This document shows positions 58,301 to 64,000 of a stretch of DNA of 64,000 nt, piece after piece (the first letter of the stretch is position 1; each line of letters starts with the position of its first letter). The translations under genes were made by a program, and so were the position numbers. The notes below the pieces were generated by a model, which was not told the origin of the DNA, made no database searches, and worked only from the letters and a program-made list of their open reading frames with translations. Source of the stretch: JAJDNS01 sp963578825 (GTDB lineage: Bacteria; Acidobacteriota; Vicinamibacteria; Fen-336); assembly GCA_963578825.1 (NCBI GenBank), contig CAUZDW010000010.1:53245-117244 (forward strand), given 5' to 3'.

Positions 58301-58730
58301 GGCTCCTCTCCCGCGGCCTCCGGTGACCGCCCCTCGCCGGGCAGGGACACCGTGATGGTGGTCCCGCCGTCGGGCTCGCTGGTCTCGACCAGGCTGGTCA
58401 ACGTCTGGTCGAGGATGGCCTGCACGTCCTCTTGTCCATATGCACTCGGGTGGCTACGTCGCCGAGGATCGCCAACTCGCGTTCGCGCGTCGCGACCGCC
58501 CGCTCGAGGCGCTGGAGGTCCCCCGAACGCGTCGAGTGTGGCGCCTCGCCCTGGGCCGCGTTCGACGCTCCTGTGAGGCCGATTTTTTCGGCAAATCCTT
58601 CACCGCGGACATTCATGATGTCACAAGCTATACAGTGGATACGAGCTGCCAGGTACAGCCCAGGCACTCTCCTGATCCCGGCGCTCTTCGATTGGGCGCG
58701 CAGATCGTTCCGTGGGCGCGCAACTCCCAC
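58297..58730 (-). pseudogene. Sensor histidine kinase remnant
   Basis: Upstream of the NtrC-like gene on the minus strand, one frame reads MNVRGEGFAEKIG and RLERAVATRERELAILGDVATRVH, the coiled linker into a GAF domain. A two-base insertion near 58440 shifts it to YGQEDVQAILDQTLTSL (start of the GAF domain), which runs at once into ETSEPDGGTTITVSLPGEG, the end of an HATPase domain. The His box and nearly all of the ATPase are gone. The reading frame ends in TGA overlapping the regulator start, so this was a two-gene operon. Confidence 0.75.
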
Positions 58731-58866
58731 GCGACGCGCTCTTCTTGCGTGCCCACTGGGCCGCCAGCGAGCCCCGGCCTTCGCCGGCGCTCGAGACTGC
58801 GTCGTTTCCCGGGGCCGTTGCTGCGTGGCACCGCCGAGGGTACAGTGAGTCCCAGGAGGCCTCTAC

Positions 58867-59205
58867 GTGGACCGCGCAACACCAATTGTCGGACGGAACG
58901 AGCCTTGCCCCTGCGGCTCGGGCCGCAAGTACAAGCAGTGCTGTCTCAACAAGGACGAGACGAAGGCTCGGCAGGCCCGTGCCAAGGCCGCGGAGAAAGA
59001 GGCCAAGGCTGCGGAGAAGGCCGCCAAGCCCGCCGAGAAGGCCGGCAAGGGGGCAGACAAGAAAAGGGCGTCAGGTCCGGCCTCGGACAAGACCGCTCCG
59101 CCGAGACCGACCAAGCCGCAGACGCTCCAGCCGTGGAAGAAGTCGGCCACCAACACCCACGCCTTCCAGCGCATGACGACGCCGCGCAAGGTCGGCGGCG
59201 GCTAG
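58867..59205 (+). CDS. SEC-C motif protein with basic alanine/lysine tail
   Basis: A 112-residue protein. Residues 9-26 are a SEC-C zinc-binding motif (GRNEPCPCGSGRKYKQCC), which in SecA binds SecB and ribosomes. The rest is a long charged region of KAAEK-like repeats (about 32-65) and a proline-rich end, likely helical or disordered. GTG 58867 has AGGAGG at a good distance. Function is unknown; it may be a nucleic acid or ribosome binder. Confidence 0.8.
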   Translation: MDRATPIVGRNEPCPCGSGRKYKQCCLNKDETKARQARAKAAEKEAKAAEKAAKPAEKAGKGADKKRASGPASDKTAPPRPTKPQTLQPWKKSATNTHAFQRMTTPRKVGGG

Positions 59206-59209
59206 CCGC

Positions 59210-60067
59210 ATGTCGTCCGGTCGCCTCCGGGGGCTGGCCGTCGCCCTCGCGATTGCGGCCGGGATCTCCTGCCACACTCTCAACTACCTCGATCCCACCG
59301 GGCCGTCCCACGAGCGACGCTTCGCCCGCCCGGACCCGGTGCCGCCGCAAAGGGGCGCGCCGCTGCGCGTGGTCACGTTCAACATCGCCTACGCCGTGAA
59401 GATCGATGAAGCCCTCGAGGTCCTTCGGCAGAGCCCCGTACTTCGTGAGATCGATGTCCTTTTGCTGCAGGAGATGGACGCCCCCTCGGTCGAGCGGATC
59501 GCCCGCGAGCTCGGAATGAACTCGGTCTACGTCCCGAGCGCCGTTCACCCGAAGACGGACCGCGACTTCGGCTGCGCGATCCTGTCGCCCTGGCCCCTCG
59601 TCGAGCCGGGCAAGGTCGTCCTCCCCATAGCGGCGTTCGGGTCCGGCGTACGGCGTTCGGCCGTGCGGGCCACCGTGCTGCGCGGCACCGAGCGGATTCG
59701 CGTGTAGTCGGTCCATCTCCCGTCACCCCTGAGTGTAACGGGCTATGCGCGTCGGGAGTAGGTGAAGGTGATGCTCGCCGATGCCGCGGACTCGGCCGAT
59801 CCGGTGGTGATTGCCGGTGACTTCAACTCCCACGGCCTCGGCAAGAAGTTCGTCGAGGGGGGCTACGAGTGGGTCACCAGAGATGTCGGCACCACCACAC
59901 GGTTCCTCATCTTTGGGCTGAGCTACGACCACATCTTCGTGAAGGGGCTGGTGGCCGTCACCGGCACCGCGGCCTTTGGAGTGGTGAAGGACAACCGGGG
60001 AGCGAGCGACCACCGCCCCGTCTGAGCTCTCCTGGTCCCGCCAGGACCCCCGCCGCCCGAGCCTTGA
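59210..60067 (+). pseudogene. Endonuclease/exonuclease/phosphatase family lipoprotein-like gene with three in-frame stops
   Basis: ATG 59210 opens a leader with a possible lipobox (IAAGISC). The frame then reads LRVVTFNIAYAVKID, VLLLQEMDAPS and FGCAILSPWPL, up to TAG at 59705-59707 (RIRV-stop-SVHLPSPL), a second TAG at 59759-59761 (RRE-stop-VKVMLADA) and a TGA at 60023-60025 (SDHRPV-stop-ALLV), ending at TGA 60065-60067. Across these stops all EEP motifs are kept in one frame: SVHL (catalytic H), VIAGDFNSHG and GASDHRPV. At the three stops relatives would have Tyr, Gln (or similar) and Trp. There is no frameshift, which is unusual for a decayed gene. Confidence 0.8.
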
Positions 60068-60116
60068 CGCCGGCCGGGCGCGCAGAATAGCGTGCACGTG
60101 CCTTGGAGGTGACCTC

Positions 60117-62912
60117 ATGCAACGCGTGCTCGCCCTCGTCGTCCTCGTCCTGCTCCCAAGTGCGCTCGTTGGTGAGGACGACATCCCCTTACCCGAGCAC
60201 CCGAGGCCCGACTTCGAGCGTGCGGACTGGGTCAACCTGAACGGTCCCTGGAACTTTCGCTTTGACTCACGGGGGGTGGGAATCGACGAGCGCTGGTTCG
60301 ATCTGGAGCCCAGTGCCTTTTCGTCGACCATCCTGGTCCCGTTCCCCTGGGGCTCGCCCTTGTCGGGCGTGGCCGACGAGGCGGACGTGGCCTGGTACGG
60401 CCGCAGGGTGACGATCCCCAAGGGCTGGAAGGGACAGCGTCTCTTCCTCTGCGTGGGCGCATCCGACTGGCGGACGCGAGCCTGGCTGGACGGCCAGCCG
60501 CTCGGGGTTCACCAGGGGGGCTACACCCCGTTCGAGTTCGAGCTGACGGACCATGCCAACGCCGGTGGCGAGTACCGCCTCGTTCTTCGCGTGGACGACA
60601 CGCCCCACTCGTTCAAGCTGGAGGGGAAACAGGGCTACGGCCCGGCTCGTGGTCTCTGGCAGACGGTGTATCTCGAGGCCCGCCCCGTCGCCTTCGTCGA
60701 GTCCTTCGAGCTTCGGCCCGATCTGGCGAAGGAGCAGGTCGAGGTGCGGGCACGCCTCGCGGAGCCCGCGGCCGAGGGAACTTCGGTGGGGCTGGAGCTG
60801 GGTGCGGGCGCCGCGGCCTCGTTCCACGAGGGGCCGCTCGTCCCGAACGGGGCTCGCGAGGTGCGCTTCGCCGTTCCCGTGAAGAGCCCGCGCGTGTGGT
60901 CGCTGGAGGACCCTCACCTCTACGCCGCCACCATTCTCCTCCGCACGCCGGAGGGCGAGGACCGGGTGAAGACGTACTTCGGAATGCGCGAGATCGGGAC
61001 CGTCCGACTTCCGGGGCTCGGGCACCCCTACGTGGCGCTCAACGGAAAGCCGGTCTACCTCCAGATGACGCTCGACCAGGGGTGGCATCCGCAGGGCTTC
61101 ACGACCTGGCCGAGCGACGCTGCCATGAAGGAGGAGGTTCTCCTCGCCCGGCGCCTCGGGCTGAACGCCATCCGCACCCACGTCAAGATCGAGCTGCCCC
61201 GAAAGCTCTACTGGGCGGACCGCCTCGGTGTGCTGGTCATGGCCGACGTCCCCAACAGCTGGGGCGAGCCCGACGCCGCGATGAAGGCGGAGTGGGAGAC
61301 CGCGTTTCGGGGTATGGTGCGCCGCGACTTCAATCACCCGTCGATCTTCTCCTGGGTGCTCTTCAACGAGACCTGGGGGCTCTACACGAAGGATGGCGCC
61401 GAGCGGGACTATCTTCCGCAGACACAGTCCTGGGTCGAGTCCCGGGTCCACATGGCCAGGGAGCTGGACCCGACCCGCCTGGTGGAGGACAACTCTGTGT
61501 GCTGCGGCGTCGGCCACGTCGAGACGGACCTCAACACCTGGCACAGCTATCTCCCCGGGTGGCGCTGGCGTGAGGTCCTCGACGAAGCGGAGGAGCAGAC
61601 GTTCCCAGGCTCGGGGTGGAACTATCAGGATGGGCGGTCGCAGGGCGAAGAGCCCATGCTCAACAGCGAATGCGGCAACGTGTGGGGGTACGAGGGCTCC
61701 ACTGGCGACGTCGACTGGAGCTTCGACTACCACGCGATGATCAACGAGTTCCGGCGTCACCCGAAGGTGGCGGGCTGGCTCTACACCGAGCACCACGACG
61801 TGATCAACGAGTGGAACGGCTACGTGCGCGCCGACCGATCGCCCAAGGAGACCGGCCTCGGCGCCCTGGTTCCCGGGATGACGCTCCGCGACCTTCACGC
61901 ACCGTTCTACGTCGCGGTCGGCTCCTATCCCACCACTGCCGCCAGTCCCGGCGAGCGGGTGCCCGTCCCGCTCTGGGCGTCGTTCCTCACCGACGCCTCG
62001 CCGGGCCCCGAGCTCACCCTGCGGATGGAGCTCGTGGGCCACGACGATCTCGGTCGCTTCCGGAGATGGTGGACCGACGCTCGAGCCATCCCGTTCGCAC
62101 CCTGGACCTCCCGCGAGCTCGAGCCAGTTGTGGTGCCCATGCCCGACCGCCGCGCGGTGGCGGTGCTGCGTGTCGTCCTCGAGGACCCCGCCGGTCGGGC
62201 GCTGCATCGGAACTTCGCGGCCTTCGTGGTGGGGGAGACGCCGTCGGCGCGCGACGAGGTGCTGGTCGGGGAAGACGGAGAAAAGCGCCGCGCGCTGCGG
62301 ATCGCGCCGGCCGAGCTCTCGGCCGGGAGCTGGACGCTCCGGCAGTGGGACGCGATGGACGGCCGGAAGATCAATGGCGCCGGCTCTGGCCACTTCGAGT
62401 ATCGCATCCCCTGGCCCGCTGATCTGAATCCGGCAGAGGTGACCGGCGCGACGTTCCTCGCGGAGCTGGGAGCCAAGCAGCTCTTTGGCAAAGACCGCCC
62501 CGACAAGGAAAAGGCCCAGGGGGACTACATGCGCGGAAAGGGCGCCCACGACCCCGGCCTCAACCCGAACGCCTACCCCATGACCGACACGAGCACACAC
62601 CCGAGTGCCGTACGCGTTCGTGTGGGGGGCGTCTCTCTCGGGGTGTTCGATCTGTCGGACGACCCGGCGGATCACCGAGGGCTGCTGTCCTGGCACGCGC
62701 AGACAAGGGATGGAAGGCTCCGCGAAGCCGGCTCGTATGGTGAGCTCGTCTCGGTGACGGTGCCCGCGAGCCTCCTCGCCCACGCCGCCGCGGCCGGCGA
62801 GGTCGTCATCCAGCTGGAGGTGGACGAGGCCGTTCCCGGAGGCCTCGCCGTCTACGGCGAGGATTTCGGGCGCTACCCGCTCGACCCGACCCTGGTCCTG
62901 ACTCTCAGGTGA
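60117..62912 (+). CDS. Glycoside hydrolase family 2 protein, secreted
   Basis: A 931-residue exported enzyme. The signal peptide is residues 1-19. A jelly-roll sugar-binding domain follows (WVNLNGPWNFRFD, to about 185), then an Ig-like sandwich (about 190-290) and a TIM barrel (about 295-580) opening with NGKPVYLQMTLDQGWHPQGF. The acid/base is E in VLFNETWG; the nucleophile may be in PMLNSECGNVWGY. C-terminal domains follow to the end. GH2 members include beta-galactosidases, beta-mannosidases and beta-glucuronidases; which applies is not clear. GGAGGTG lies seven bases before ATG 60117. No lesion. Confidence 0.9.
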   Translation: MQRVLALVVLVLLPSALVGEDDIPLPEHPRPDFERADWVNLNGPWNFRFDSRGVGIDERWFDLEPSAFSSTILVPFPWGSPLSGVADEADVAWYGRRVTIPKGWKGQRLFLCVGASDWRTRAWLDGQPLGVHQGGYTPFEFELTDHANAGGEYRLVLRVDDTPHSFKLEGKQGYGPARGLWQTVYLEARPVAFVESFELRPDLAKEQVEVRARLAEPAAEGTSVGLELGAGAAASFHEGPLVPNGAREVRFAVPVKSPRVWSLEDPHLYAATILLRTPEGEDRVKTYFGMREIGTVRLPGLGHPYVALNGKPVYLQMTLDQGWHPQGFTTWPSDAAMKEEVLLARRLGLNAIRTHVKIELPRKLYWADRLGVLVMADVPNSWGEPDAAMKAEWETAFRGMVRRDFNHPSIFSWVLFNETWGLYTKDGAERDYLPQTQSWVESRVHMARELDPTRLVEDNSVCCGVGHVETDLNTWHSYLPGWRWREVLDEAEEQTFPGSGWNYQDGRSQGEEPMLNSECGNVWGYEGSTGDVDWSFDYHAMINEFRRHPKVAGWLYTEHHDVINEWNGYVRADRSPKETGLGALVPGMTLRDLHAPFYVAVGSYPTTAASPGERVPVPLWASFLTDASPGPELTLRMELVGHDDLGRFRRWWTDARAIPFAPWTSRELEPVVVPMPDRRAVAVLRVVLEDPAGRALHRNFAAFVVGETPSARDEVLVGEDGEKRRALRIAPAELSAGSWTLRQWDAMDGRKINGAGSGHFEYRIPWPADLNPAEVTGATFLAELGAKQLFGKDRPDKEKAQGDYMRGKGAHDPGLNPNAYPMTDTSTHPSAVRVRVGGVSLGVFDLSDDPADHRGLLSWHAQTRDGRLREAGSYGELVSVTVPASLLAHAAAAGEVVIQLEVDEAVPGGLAVYGEDFGRYPLDPTLVLTLR

Positions 62913-63012
62913 GGACCACGTGGGGAGGGCCACGCTTCCGAAACCGTTTCCTGCAGTAGACTGGGCAGAGTTACGATCCCCGGCACACCTAGATCTATTG
63001 GAGAGATCCCTC

Positions 63013-63478
63013 ATGCGCCGTGTCGCGACGCTACCCTTGCTCGCCCTCACCCTGCTCCTGCCCGCCGTGTCGGCGCAGGCCCGGTGGGCGGAGACCGACG
63101 TTCCTCAGACCTTCTGGGTCGAGATCGGGGGGTTCCGCGTGTCCGCCGAGACCACACTGCGGTTGAGCGGCGGTGGCGAGCCCGGGGACCAGGTCAACTT
63201 CGAAGCAGGACCTGAACGTCCCCGGCGCGACGACGCAGGGCTACATCGAGGCCTTCTGGCGACCCGCGCGCCGTCACCAGATGAGCCTGAACTGGACGCG
63301 CGTCAAGCGCAACGGTGAGCCTGCGATTCTGGACGAGGAGATCAATTGGGGGGACGAGGTCTTCCGGGTCGGAGCAGAGGTGCAGGGTACGAACGACTCG
63401 GACTTTCTCTCTGGTGTCTATCGCTTTGCCTTGATCAAGAACGACAAGTTCGAGGTTGGACCAGCCCTCGGTCTCGGC
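63013..63478 (+). pseudogene. Outer-membrane beta-barrel-like protein, frameshifted and truncated
   Basis: ATG 63013 (GGAGAG upstream) starts a signal peptide (MRRVATLPLLALTLLLPAVSAQA) and a mature part FWVEIGGFRVSAETTLRL. A frameshift near 63200 moves it to GYIEAFWRPARRHQMSLNW and INWGDEVFRVGAEVQG and DFLSGVYRFALIKNDKFEVGPALGLG, an outer-membrane-barrel-like pattern. The match ends near 63478, inside the 3' end of a gene on the other strand. The family is not identified. Confidence 0.6.
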
Positions 63479-63733
63479 GTCGGACCCCTCCGGGATCCTG
63501 GTCAGGCCCTTCTGCTCGAGACCCCTCTCGGTGTACCAGACGATGCTCGTGTGGGTCTCCTTCTTCTGCGCCTTCGAGACAGGATCCTTCCACCCGTACG
63601 TCTTGATCGCGGAGAAATCCACGTCCTCGGCCGCGTGGACCTCGACCTTCGGCAAGCGAAGCTGCTGGGCGAGCGCCGTGGGCGCGAGAGCGCACGAGGC
63701 GACCAGCACGAGAACATCCCGGCGGCGTGGCAT
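63465..63733 (-). pseudogene. DUF4136-like lipoprotein/secreted protein, C-terminally truncated
   Basis: ATG 63733 (AAGGAGG upstream) opens a signal-like stretch (MPRRRDVLVLVASCALAPTALAQ) with a lipobox-like VASC, followed by EDVDFSAIKTYGWKDP and GLEQKGLTRIPEGSDA, a DUF4136 pattern. Homology ends near 63470, where the sequence becomes the other gene's 3' end; the frame runs on over it as antisense with no meaning. The two genes lost their 3' parts at the same joint. Confidence 0.6.
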
Positions 63734-64000
63734 TGTGGGTTCCTCCTTTGGGGAGAATAGCGCAGGCGTGGCAGGAGCACCACGGTTCGGCATCGAAAGA
63801 GCGTGCCGGGCTCTCGGGCCCCGAGGAAGACTGCCCAGCCCGGCCGGGAGGCCAGGCTGGGCCAGACGATCTCCTGGCCCGCATTATTCATCGGGCATGC
63901 GGGATTGAGTTCAGGCGTGTACTTGCACCGATCATTTGAGGAGTAGCAGCCGAGTGCACGGTCGAAACGGCTGGTGAGCCGCTGGAGGCGGCGCTCCTGG
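63734..64000. other. Gene-free end of the window
   Basis: No coding sequence, RNA or repeat is recognised in the last 267 bases. A promoter for the DUF4136-like gene should lie in the left part. Confidence 0.3.

Overview
The window is GC-rich (roughly two thirds G+C by eye). Its gene set fits an environmental bacterium with an outer membrane, most likely Acidobacteriota or a neighbour: an Oar-like TonB-dependent receptor with an N-terminal carboxypeptidase-regulatory-like domain, two DOMON/DUF5916 outer-membrane proteins, PASTA-less Ser/Thr kinases with C-terminal TPRs, sulfatases, an Lpp-type SYLF protein and a tandem-fused giant UvrA. This placement is inferred from gene content. No rRNA or tRNA gene was seen.

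Layout. 0-8.4 kb: tail of a Gfo/Idh/MocA-like gene, two secreted sulfatases, a Tat-type NIPSNAP protein, a PabB-PabC fusion, formiminotransferase-cyclodeaminase and an HMA-cation-efflux protein. 8.4-13.1 kb: a patch of remnants (SGNH hydrolase, alcohol dehydrogenase, Ser/Thr kinase, small membrane protein) around an intact phosphoglucomutase. 13.1-19.4 kb: a VapBC-type module and the 1811-residue UvrA. 19.5-24.4 kb: a kinase-TPR remnant, an intact beta-propeller/CehA-type hydrolase, and two chimeric remnants (kynureninase/alpha-beta hydrolase and TrmO/RsbU). 24.5-28.5 kb: M20 peptidase, PuuD-like membrane protein, a secreted protein and a SYLF protein. 28.4-33.3 kb: a minus-strand TRAP operon (TatT, DctP, fused DctQM) ending in an NAD-dependent epimerase. 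33.4-40.5 kb: an MFS transporter, a membrane-anchored protein, a kinase with an early stop, TPR and radical-SAM remnants, an EEP phosphatase and an MBL hydrolase. 41-55.8 kb: the Oar receptor with an internal amber, an aminotransferase, pdxST divergent from pdxR, two divergent DUF5916 proteins and an antiporter with an early amber. 56-64 kb: a response regulator, a thioredoxin-like protein, an NtrC-type regulator beside the wreck of its sensor kinase, a SEC-C protein, an EEP gene with three in-frame stops, a GH2 hydrolase and two mutually truncated genes.

The dominant feature is gene decay. About eighteen loci are truncated, frameshifted, fused by deletion or interrupted by a stop, interleaved with clean genes that have good ribosome binding sites. 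Several interrupted genes carry a single stop where the family has tyrosine. TAG and TGA also end many intact genes here, so this looks like decay or sequence error, not a changed code. The best regulatory signals are two palindromes between pdxS and pdxR, a palindrome inside the vapB promoter, and a 104-base dispersed palindromic repeat.
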